From Pictodentalium vernedei (taxonomy: Eukaryota; Mollusca; Scaphopoda; Dentaliida; Dentaliidae): a DNA stretch of 64,000 bases. The stretch spans positions 387,987,217 through 388,051,216 of the forward strand of contig CM062294.1 of the NCBI GenBank assembly GCA_031216915.1, given 5' to 3'. Both the position numbers and the translations under genes were made by a program. Of this stretch, positions 11,593 through 20,303 are shown piece by piece. Numbering within the stretch: position 1 is the stretch's first letter; each line of letters opens with the position of its first letter. A model generated the notes under the pieces. It did not search any database. It had not been told where the DNA came from and saw only the letters and a program-made list of their open reading frames with translations.

Positions 11593-11720
11593 ATGTATCC
11601 TTGTATTGAGTGTGGTTTAGAGGTGAGACCAAGGCAACACGCCGTGGAATGCGATTCTTGCGAACGATGGCAACACAGAAAATGTAACACGGGCATATCA
11701 AACAAAGATTATCTGGATGC
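11593..11720 (+). pseudogene. MULE transposase N-terminal zinc-finger exon
   Basis: Opens with ATG and reads MYPCIECGLEVRPRQHAVEC, then DSCERWQHRKCNTGIS..DYLDA. The pattern C-x2-C ... C-x2-C-x2-WQH..C, with PRQHA.(E/Q)CD, is the PHD-like finger found at the start of many animal MULE-domain proteins. It then runs into a (TA)n stretch and a T-rich segment ending TTTTAG, which looks like an intron. The catalytic DDE core that should follow is absent. Confidence 0.7.
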
Positions 11721-11760
11721 TATATATATATATAAACCTTTCTTTTCCATCTCGTTTTAG

Positions 11761-12017
11761 CCTGGCATAGAAGATTAAACTCAAAGGGAACCCGCCTCAG
11801 CTTTTACAAATTGGCAGTTGTATTACAACATGAAGCGGAGTGGGTCAGAATAAATGTTCAGGCAGGAGATTTGGAGACAGAGATTAGGAAAAAATATACG
11901 AAAATCGACACGGAGATAACAGATCTATGGACTAAATATAGAGACGGAAGCATAAGAACAACAGACTTTCTTAAAGAGATAAACAAAGTTTATCAACTAG
12001 GTAAGAGCAAGCGTTGA
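11761..12017 (+). pseudogene. MULE transposase C-terminal remnant
   Basis: After a T-rich stretch ending TTTTAG the frame reads AWHRRLNSKGTRLSFYKLAV, then VLQHEAEWV, LETEIRKKY and LWTKYRDGSI, ending in a stop. The (G/A)WH.RLN...L.FY.L...L..EA pattern is the conserved C-terminal end of animal MULE transposases, including a Y.(D/N)G turn near the end. It stands only ~40 bp from the N-terminal finger exon, so the core has been deleted. The related fragment at 13840-14010 (minus) confirms the family. Confidence 0.75.
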
Positions 12018-12483
12018 AACAATCTCGATGTAAATAGTCACAGTTTGAATTATTCATATATCTCGATGTATATGGTCTCAAATTATTTCAGGTTTTAAAT
12101 GACATCTCGGTGTAAAATATGTGATCTCAAATAAAGGTTAATACCCAAGAGTCAACGATATTTCATATGATATCTAGATGTAAAATTTTGTGAAATAGAA
12201 TGCATAGTATGTTTTTGTATATAATTGTATATATATGTATATAATTGTTTTATGTTAAATTGAAAAAAATATATTAAAACAACAAATGAAACTTCACATA
12301 ATAAAGTTTTATACTCAATCCTAACCAATCGTCGTTATTTGTCGCTCCTCCCCAAAAATTGCGTTGGGGCCGAATCTTCCCGGGGCCGAATCTTCCCACT
12401 AACCAGGGGCCGAATCTTCCCGGGGCCGAATCTTCTCGGGGCCGAATCTTCTCGGGGCCGAATCTTCCCGATCCCGGCAAAAA

Positions 12484-13334
12484 CGAAGTTCACTTCACTT
12501 TTCATTCCTCTCATTTTCAGGTTGTTTTTGCTATTATTTCGTCACAGTACATACATGGACATTGAGCCACATATTTGTAGGTTTAATTTCTTTTATTTAA
12601 TCAGCAAAAATGTGTGTGATTATTTAATAATCAATAAAAATACTGCACTTGTTTGTTATTGTCTTTGTTGTTTTGAAAAAAAATGGCGTACGATAGCTTA
12701 CAATTTCAGTCGACATCGATGTTTCAATCTTTCTGATAAAAATTGTCCGGCCTAAATCAGGTCCGTTGGTCGATAAATGTGTTTCAACAGTCTTTTTAAA
12801 AAATTTTTTTCTGTTTCCATCATCAAAATTGGATATTTTTTAAGAAAATGTGATGTAAATGTCGAACCGTTCCTATTCACGAATACATAATTCATTTTTG
12901 AATTTTTTCGTTGCAATTCATCAGATGGTTGAAGATGAAAAAATAAGAAAAGACACGATATAGGCGCGGAGAAAAAAATAATTTATGAAACAAACAGTAG
13001 TTCAAACTGTCCCAAATCATATCTAACGAAGGCAAAGTAACCAGCAAACTTCATGAAAACTTTTAATGAATGTCGCGAATCATAATAAGAAAATCTCGAA
13101 ACAATCAAACTGGGACACTGACTCGCGTTCCAGAGAAACTTGGACGTAGTATGGAAACGTACACGCGTCACAATTGTCTTTCGATGACAATGAGTCGGTC
13201 CAACGTCAAATAAATATAACCGTGCTAAAATTATTCCCGTTGACGCCTTAGCTTATGGAATTCGTCTCATGATAGTTTTGAATTGGGTGGGGAGTGGCTA
13301 AAAAGAATTTCTTGGAGGAATGATTGATTACCAA
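12484..13334. other. Intronic sequence, no gene seen
   Basis: AT-rich unique-looking DNA. I see no conserved reading frame, TIR pair or tandem repeat. Confidence 0.5.
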
Positions 13335-13415
13335 GAAGAGGTCTGGACTTATCGCCGGAAAGACAGTTCGCCGGAACTTAAAAATTTTAATTTGGACAGT
13401 TCGCCGAAATATTTT
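13335..13415. repeat. Left half of a CAGTTCGCCG terminal minisatellite
   Basis: Three copies of (GA/G)CAGTTCGCCGGAA-like units lie within 80 bp. The inverted counterpart (TTCGGCGAACTGT and variants) is at 14860-15015, so the two probably end one element that was later entered by the insertion at 13564-14598. No TSD could be found, so borders are uncertain. Confidence 0.5.
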
Positions 13416-13563
13416 TAAATTTTAAAAAAGACTTACCCCGTCTTAAAATCAATTTAAAAGTTCCACTGAGGATCCAATTTTAACTTGAAATGAAAGTTCA
13501 ACTGAAGATTGGCCTCATGGTTTTTTTTCCGTTTTTCTGCCAAGCCAAAATGCCAATTAATAC

Positions 13564-14598
13564 GGGAACGGGACAACTCGCCTCAAGCCAGGTGGGACAA
13601 CTCGCCTCAAGCCAGGTGGGACAACCCGCCCCAATTTTTCTTGACTATGATATGGGACTAGGATTGGATTATGAGTACTAATAACCTGTCATTTTACTTA
13701 ATTATGATTGTATTACTGGTAATAACACGTGAATAATTCAGAATGAATTATCCACCTGTTGTTATTACTTAATAATAAATAGGCCTACGCGCCGGGATAT
13801 AAAGGACAACCTTGACTGTCATTTGAATTATAAGGATTGGCCATGTAGTCATCCCAGTACTCTTGGATTTTCTTTGCTTGCAAAGTGTATCTCACTCGGG
13901 TGTCAGTCTCTAAGTCGGCTGCCGGCACTCTCAGATTGACTGCTTCTGAAGCCTTCATGGGGACTGGAACAAGTTTATAGAAATGCTGGTCGACAACAAC
14001 GCAAAGATCATCCGGTATAATTCAAAGAGAAGCAACATGATGATTGTTAGCAGCTAAAAAAAACAACATTTATTGTCTTAGTTTTAAGGAAAAGAGATCA
14101 ACGCTGTGATGAATCCATATCACGCTAAAACAACATGTCCTGTCATTTGATTTTTGCGCATCAAACAAATATCATTCCTCTTAGAGGGTACCCGACTGAA
14201 ACAACATGTCTAAAACAACACGTCAATTCTGACTGGTGTCGACATGCTACCAATTGAGTTTAGAAGTATTATTAGTTTGATTCAGTTATTATGGGATATG
14301 TTAAGAGGATTGTGGATTATTTTCGTTAAAATTGGATACTTTTCGATAAAAAAGTGAGTAAAAATCTTTTTTACATATTACCATCTCCCCAAATTTTTTG
14401 TAAAAATAGCAGAAAAAAAAATCGGATCAATGTGGATAATTTTCGATTAAAATTGGTAATTTTCGATAAAAAAGTGAGTAGAAATCTTTTTATATATTAC
14501 CCCCACCCCCCCCCCCCCAAATTTTTTGTCAAATATAAAAAAACAAAATCGGGACAACCCGCCCCAAAAATAGGCCTGGGACGGGTTGTCCCTGATCC
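13564..14598 (-). mobile_element. MULE derivative with GGGACAACTCGCC terminal minisatellite
   Basis: Flanked by the perfect 8 bp TSD ATTAATAC (13556-13563 and 14599-14606). Left end GGGAACGGGACAACTCGCC, right end reverse-complemented GGATCAGGGACAACCCGTCC. The motif GGGACAACTCGCCTCAAGCC is repeated at the left and GGGACAACCCGCCCC recurs at the right. Inside is a minus-strand MULE C-terminal fragment (13840-14010) and a ~100 bp duplicated AT-rich block near 14310-14530. Confidence 0.8.
13840..14010 (-). pseudogene. MULE transposase C-terminal remnant
   Basis: Minus-strand translation contains FYKLVPVPMKASEAVNLRV, then AADLETDTRVRYTLQAKKIQ and EYWDDYMA. It parallels the 11761-12017 fragment (FYKL, then LETEIRKKY, then LWTKY). 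Only ~55 codons remain and no start, core or stop of a full gene is present. It shows that the elements at 11083 and 13564 descend from related MULEs despite their different terminal motifs. Confidence 0.6.
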
Positions 14599-14750
14599 AT
14601 TAATACTGGCGGTACATTCTTCTTTTTGTACCGGCATGGCAGGCATATGGCAGTGTGACAGTGTTTTGAAACAAATTTAACCGGCATGGCATGTCAGTGT
14701 TGTTACAACAAAAACATTTTCGGTCGATGGATGGCACAAATCGTTCAACA

Positions 14751-14852
14751 TGGATACATCTACTTCTATTGAATTTTGCATCATTTGTGAGAAATTAGTC
14801 AAACCACGTAATAATGTCATAACCTGTGATAAATGGAATCATCTTCGATGAA
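14751..14852 (+). pseudogene. MULE zinc-finger head, cut off after 33 codons
   Basis: Starts MDTSTSIEFCIICEKLVKPR and continues NNVITCDKWNHLR before TGA. It keeps C-x2-C, PR..V.(T/E)CD and the W-x-H position seen at 11593, but the second C-x2-C is reduced to C-D-K-W, and the frame runs straight into the minisatellite at 14850. It may belong to the element whose ends are at 13335 and 15015. Confidence 0.5.
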
Positions 14853-15065
14853 CTGTCTGGAAGATTTTGTCGAACTTTCCAAACTTTCGGCGAACTGTAC
14901 AAAAATCCGACAAACTACACCAACTTTGGCGAAGTGTCCAATACTCCGACGAAATATCCAACATCCCGAATTGTCCAAACTTTCGGCGAAGTGTACAAAA
15001 CGCCGACGAACTGCCGAGAAGGGAAACATTCGTTAATTTCGACCTGGGAAGATTCGTCCCAGGAT
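14850..15065. repeat. Minisatellite of (A)CTTTCGGCGAACTGT-like units
   Basis: Irregular ~30 bp units alternate variants of CCAAACTTTCGGCGAA(C/G)TGT and AC.CCGACGAA. The tract ends in CCTGGGAAGATTCGTCCCAGG followed by ATCC, a palindrome resembling the GGGAAGATTCG motif of the 11083 element. It is inverted relative to 13335-13415. Confidence 0.7.
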
Positions 15066-15137
15066 CCTTTGTTTGTGATGATCATCGACTTATGTAAAGT
15101 AGAGCTGTACGTCCCACTGACAAGGCTTGAGAAAAAT

Positions 15138-15161
15138 GGGGGGGGGGGGGGGGGGGGGGGG
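15138..15161. repeat. Poly(G) tract, 24 G
   Basis: Uninterrupted run of 24 G; another run of 17-18 G follows at about 15300. Length may be affected by sequencing. Confidence 0.9.
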
Positions 15162-15421
15162 TACTTCAATATTTTATACATATGATGAGTCGAATTCCTA
15201 CAAGTGATGATGGGGAGATTTTGAAGTTGCAACATTAGAATCACGAGAGAGGCGTGAGTTGTGCTGGGGGTGGGGTATGTGTATGTGTGTACTGTTTTCG
15301 GGGGGGGGGGGGGGGGCACAAAGAAATCCGCCGTGTTAGTTGTACACCACTTGCTCCATGTTCCCATAAAATATCTCAGAAAGAAAAAAAGGTAAACTGC
15401 ATTGACGTGAACAGCAGTTAT

Positions 15422-17224
15422 GGTTCCAGGTCAACTCGCCCCCGCCAGTTTTCCCGAGTCAACTCGCCCCCGATCGGGGGGCGAGTTGACCCGCATTTGA
15501 GGGGCGAGGTGACCCTGCAAATTTTTTTTTTTGGGGGGGGGGGGGGAAGGTGGGGTAATTTTTTTTACAAAATTGAAGGAGGGGGGATTTTGTTTTGGTT
15601 AAATTGCCGAGAAAAACTGAAAATTGAAAAATAATAACTGAAGTACTTACCTTCAGAATTTTTAATCATCCTTTTAGAAAATCCAAGAATCAAAAACGTA
15701 AATCCTTTCATAGAAAACCCATGGAATAACAGGGAGCACATAAACACAACGTACTAACACCTTAAAGGCAGACGATACAGTGACTGACTGAAAAACAAAT
15801 CTACAGAGACCAAGTTGACACGAATTACTCAAACTGAATAGCGGTTCTTCAAAAACATCTTTGATGAATTATTTTTGGTGTTAACAGTCAAGATGTTTGC
15901 TTTTACAGTAATCACATACCAGTTGGTGTTTTTTTTGAGATTAATTGTGTGGCTGATTGCCTTTCATCGTCATGTTTTCAAAAGTGTTGATTAGGCATAA
16001 CTTTTATCAGCCGCCTGCCAAATGTTCGAAAATTTATTCACAAGCTTAAATATGTTTGTATAAATGTTATTAATTGTGATGCCTTTTCTCTCTATCTATA
16101 ACTTTTCTATTCTCTCTATCTATAACTTTTCTATATGAACATTCTCAAATTTTCTTGCAACATTCTTATAAAGAAGACGCATGGAAATGGTAGACAAAGC
16201 GTAGGAGGAATTGGTGCAACATACACAAGAAACCACCAAACACTAGGGAAGGATTGAAACAAGCTTGTCTGGCAGGGGACCAGTGTACATTTTATATAAA
16301 TAAACATTTGAATAAAGATTTAACAGCCCTTTTAAGGGCTTGAGGGTGTGTGTCTGTGAGAGGTTTTTTTTTTTTTTTGTTTTTTTATTTTTATTTTTTT
16401 GGGGGGGGGGGGGGGTGGAGGAGGTCATTTGGAATTCCCGAAGGATAACCAGATACCTCATAATCACATACGGCATCCTATCTCCCAGAAGCCTTGATGG
16501 ATGACTCCCGGTTTCTCAAAACTAAACTGTTGGAGCTTTCTCCAATCCTTTTTTTTGTAATCGCTATGGTCATATACCGGGGCGCTACCAAACCGGCGTT
16601 GCTGTTTGGTTTTCTTTTCTCTTCTTCCGTTAAACTTGCCATCGCACAATTCAATATTACATTCTGGTGGGACTCAAACCTCTACCATCGCCGAGCTGGA
16701 ACCGAATAGAGCCCCCTCTCTAACAGTTTTAATGGCGTGAGGGATTGAGTATTGACAATCTAACACTCCAACGCAAACTGCCGGGAATTCTAACCGCGTG
16801 CATACCCCCCAGACTCCATTTGATGCAATAGGAAAGCTAGGCCTGTGTGATCCAAGTGAATAAAATAAGTTTAACCGGGTCGCAAGGGATTTGTAAATTC
16901 TACATCGTCCCTGCGCGCCTTCGGCGCGCTAAAACCTTTCATTTCTTTTTCATTCATTCATCTTTTCCTGAACTCATGTGTAACCAACTTTATACTGTAA
17001 TTTATATTGCAAAATAATAAAATATATAGAAAAAATGACTTCGTAATATTGTTGTAAATAATAGATTAGTATTAAAATAAAAAAAAAATGCTGATATAAC
17101 TAGAGTTAAGTTTTTTTTTTTAACTGGGGGAACCTGGACCCGTGGCGAGTTGACCCGGGGCGACTTGAGCCGAGGGTGATTGACCCGAGGGCGAGTTGAC
17201 CCGAGGGCGAGTTGACCCGTTCCC
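15422..17224. mobile_element. MULE-like element with TCAACTCGCC terminal minisatellite
   Basis: The perfect 8 bp TSD GCAGTTAT flanks it (15414-15421 and 17225-17232). Left end GGTTCCAGGTCAACTCGCC, right end reverse-complemented GGGAACGGGTCAACTCGCC. Units of (C)GAGTTGACCCGAGGG repeat at the right (17140-17220) and their inverse at the left (15428-15510). The interior contains homopolymer tracts and a 27 bp tandem duplication at 16087-16140, but no recognisable protein. Assignment to MULE is by end structure and TSD length only. Confidence 0.7.
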
Positions 17225-17232
17225 GCAGTTAT

Positions 17233-18321
17233 CCCCTTACCCAACATCGCTTTATGAAAAAAAATAAAATCTCTTATTTTAGAAGACTTTTGATTACATG
17301 AAACAATGTACGCAAATCAACAGAACCGGCTGAGTCAGCGGTTCCAAGGCAAGATACAAACGCTCCGTCTCGCTTGGTTTCACTAAGATGACCTCATGTG
17401 ATACGCATTTAACTGCTGACGCCTCATTCAACCTCAAACAGTTTCCATAGCGTTTTTACTGTTATGTTGGGGAAACTATTATGGGAGCAAGAAGGTGATC
17501 ATGAGAGCGGACAGTATGGGTCGCGAGCCCTTGGTCAAACTAACATATTAGCGCGCCGATGGGCTGGGGGGGGGGCAAGACAAGGAGGCAGTGTGGTTAT
17601 CATGAAGGGAGAAGGGCACAGATTTATCTTGGGGGAACTAAAGCTGTGACGTAGTCTTGCATCCCACCCTTGGCCTTTACTACCCAAAATGTAGCCTCCC
17701 TTCACAATAAATTGAGGTTCAGTCAAGGGCAGAAATTTTCGAAAATCAGAAAATCTGATCCTCGTATGATTCCAGAAAAATTCAATTAGGAACAGTAGAA
17801 TAGTAAGAAGAAATGTCATTGTGATTTTTGCAAAAGTTTTGAAATTGTGACCCTGCAAGAAAATAGTTACCCCAATGTTTTTGAGTTTCCGTGATCCCCA
17901 TTGGGAAGCATTTTGAATCAGTCAGTATTGGGAAGCATTTTGAATCAGCCAGTATCTTGAGCAGGCAGTGGCGTTGCGATATGGAGACAGGGTCCTTGGA
18001 ATGCTTTGACCCCCTTGCAAATGCAAAAAGAAGTGTTGCTTGGCCTGGTCAAAAAATTAGAAGACGACAGTGAAGAAATAATTTACAATCACTTAATGTA
18101 TTTTAGCTCATGTTAGGCCTAAATGGCTCCAGAAACTTCTCGGACCTTGCACAGTGAAAGGTAATTAATAATTATGCATCCTACCTTTTACACCCATTGT
18201 CTATCTTGTCAGTGCATCTAATCTTGAAAGTCGCGATGTGTATTGATATCAGTATCATTCAGCGTAATGAAATTAAGAGCCTTTAAATCCACAATGTTAG
18301 TTTAGGTTTCACGTGTAAACA
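17233..18321. other. Intronic sequence, no gene seen
   Basis: The start (CCCCTTACCCAAC) resembles a piggyBac-like terminus. A short direct repeat, TTGGGAAGCATTTTGAATCA, occurs twice at 17901-17948. Nothing else is recognisable. Confidence 0.45.
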
Positions 18322-19322
18322 TCTAATTAACATAAGAGCGCGTGCTGAATATGCACACTCGATTGACAGTTGAGTGTTCCTGCTGCAAACTCTTGAATCA
18401 AAATCGCAGTAATCGAACAGAAAACGGCTCACAGATTGGCAGATTATCGGGACTGAGGAATTTGCACAATTTGCAGCAGGGACACTCGACTATCAATCAA
18501 GTGTAGGGCTTGCTTTGCCTAAAAAAAGTCACCCAGATGTTGAGGTCGGGGCCTGCTGGGGGCCTGAAAGAAGTCTCCCAGATAGGACGTTTCGTACATA
18601 CTGTGGGGTGTGTAGTTTCGATGCAAGGGTTGTCTCAAAGAAAAAAATTGAAAAAAACATTTCAGTTTACCGTTTAAATAATTTCAGTCTTTGAAAATTC
18701 CCCACAGCTTTGGATATTTCAGAAATGGAATTCACCCCCCCCCCCCCCCCGGCCCCTACCTCTCCACGTAGACACAGGTACACATTTTATTTTATTTCGC
18801 ACATTTATTTTGATGGCAGTTTCTGTGTCTTGTGTTGCATTTATTCAGATGTTAGGATCGGATGTACCCGCGCATAGCATTGTGGGATTGAAGGGAATTC
18901 CCCCCCATCAGTTCACAAGCGTGCTTTCGAAGTCTCGTAAATGTGTTTTTTTTTGTTTTTTTTTTGTTTAATCTTGGGATTTTCTCAGTTTTCATGCGGA
19001 TTTAGGTGGATGTTAGTTCGAATCAGACAAAAACAGTTTGTACTATTATTTTATCTGTTATTTGCTGCTTCTATAGACTATTGTAATCACACTTGCGTGA
19101 ATGAGACGTGAATGGAAAGATTAATCTCGCAAAATTTTGTTGCCCAAACCTTCCAACATTGAGATTTCGGGAGCCAACACAAAAAAAGTCGTGGCCGAAA
19201 AAAAAGCCCCGAGAAGGGGCCGATCGGGACCGGGGCCGATCGGCCCCGACTCAAGGCAAGCCCTGATGTAATTTAGTGTGACTATTGACTATTGACCATA
19301 CGCTCTTATGTTAATTAGATGA
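18322..19322. mobile_element. Palindromic MITE interrupted by a second element
   Basis: The outer 20-22 bp arms are perfect inverses (ATCTAATTAACATAAGAGCG at 18324 and its complement ending at 19319). A second inner pair matches over ~35 bp with few mismatches (18353-18388 with TTGAGTGTTCCTGCTGCAAA; 18469-18504). Between 18505 and 19263 sits another segment with inverted ends AGGGCTTGCTTTG / AGGGCTTGCCTTG. The element at 19321 then used AATTAGAT within the right outer arm as its target. Confidence 0.6.
18505..19263. mobile_element. Candidate nested element with AGGGCTTGC ends
   Basis: The ends match over ~13 bp as inverted repeats and each is followed by G/C-rich motif copies: GGTCGGGGCCTG and GGGGGCCTG at the left, GGGGCCGATCGGGACC and its palindrome at the right. 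No matching TSD was found. It resembles the variable-motif elements nearby, but the evidence is limited to end similarity. Confidence 0.4.
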
Positions 19323-19932
19323 ATTACAGACAATCTGTCCAAAGACAATTCGGACCAAGACAACTCGGACCAACTTTGAAGACAACTCGGACCAACTTTG
19401 AAGACAACTCGGACCAACTTTAAAGACAACTCGGACCAACTTAATTAGATGAATTACAGACAATCTGTCCAAAGACAATTCGGACCAAGACAACTCGGAC
19501 CAACTTTGAAGACAACTCGGACCAACTTTGAAGACAACTCGGACCAACTTTAAAGACAACTCGGACCAACTTTAAAGACAACTCGGACCAACTTTGAAGA
19601 CAAGTCTGCCCAATTTTCAGGACAACTCGGACCACTTTTGAAGACAACTCGGACCACTTTTGAAGACAACTCGGACCAACTTTTGAAAAGTCTACCCAAG
19701 TTTGAAGATAAGTCGGACCAACTTTCTAGGCAACTTGGACTGACTCGGTGAATAATTCGGACCTGAATAGTGGACAAACGAAGATTCGGGTTGGTGGGGA
19801 AAGACACATAACAACCCGTCACGTTTTAAACGATTTATTAAAAACTGAGACATGACAAGTTGTCTTCAAAGTTGGTCCGAGTTGTCTTCAAAAGTGGTCC
19901 GAGTTGTCTTTGGTCCGAGTTGTCCTGATCCC
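19321..19932. mobile_element. MULE-like element built of GACAACTCGGACCAACTTT repeats
   Basis: The perfect 8 bp TSD AATTAGAT flanks it (19313-19320 and 19933-19940). The right end reverse-complemented is GGGATCAGGACAACTCGGAC, parallel to other ends in this cluster; the left end GAATTACAGACAATC is more diverged. Over half the element is a 20-22 bp tandem motif (GACAACTCGGACCAACTTT(G/A)AA). A 130 bp block, including the TSD sequence itself, is duplicated (19311 and 19441). Short inverted copies close the right end (19858-19925). No coding sequence. Confidence 0.7.
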
Positions 19933-20265
19933 AATTAGATGTCTATTATGAATTATGAAATTATCGAGAGAAAAAATTGTAACTTGCTGACTTTCTTTTA
20001 TGCGAGTGGCACGTCGCTCCATGTTGCAAACGCACAACAGCAACAGAAAACTGCATTATGGGTATAACATCGACTTTCGCGATTTTTTAAAAATTGCTTC
20101 GGTTCGATTTCGGTGTTCTTGTACAGGGTCTTGCACCTCTTTGTTTCAATGACAGATAATAGGAATTCACGCCCGGAATTTCAGGAATCTAAATAAATGA
20201 AATGTTTTTTACGAGAAAAATGAAACTTTAAAAAAAAAAATGAATAGCAATACTTGTGGAAAGCA

Positions 20266-20299
20266 CTGGCCGACTTTGGTCGTTTCGTTGGGAAAAGGG
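20266..20299. repeat. piggyBac-like right TIR beside TTAA
   Basis: Reverse-complemented it begins CCCTTTTCCCAACGAAACGA, then CCAAAGTCGGCCAG, matching the TIR at 10974 at about 85% over 34 bp. TTAA follows at 20300. The sequence just inside it matches the MITE at 46591. Confidence 0.6.
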
Positions 20300-20303
20300 T
20301 TAA

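Larger units (their letters stand above)
11083..12475 (+). mobile_element. MULE, internally deleted, with GAAGATTCGGCCCC terminal minisatellite
   Basis: A perfect 8 bp TSD GGCAAAAA flanks it (11075-11082 and 12476-12483). Left end GGGTCTAGGAAGATTCGGCC, right end reverse-complemented GGGATCGGGAAGATTCGGCC. Behind each end the unit GGGAAGATTCGGCCCC is repeated: about 3 times plus a palindromic copy at the left, 5 times at the right. The interior keeps the N-terminal zinc-finger exon (11593-11720) and C-terminal exon (11761-12017) of a MULE transposase, without the catalytic middle. It is therefore a deletion derivative. Confidence 0.85.

Noticed and set aside
14915-15367. 150-codon minus-strand frame with proline runs
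   Set aside because: Opened by two poly-G tracts and the minisatellite at 14850-15065.
16655-16700. tRNA B-box-like sequence on the minus strand (GGTTTGAGTCCCACC)
   Set aside because: No properly spaced A box and no cloverleaf could be drawn, so neither a tRNA nor a SINE is called.
19330-19800. Regular ~21 bp repeats that superficially resemble a CRISPR array
   Set aside because: Repeats are directly tandem without unique spacers, are bordered by a transposon TSD, and the genome is eukaryotic.
10974-20299. Possible single 9.3 kb autonomous piggyBac element
   Set aside because: The ends match, but no piggyBac transposase is visible and the interior is occupied by TSD-bounded MULE-type elements.
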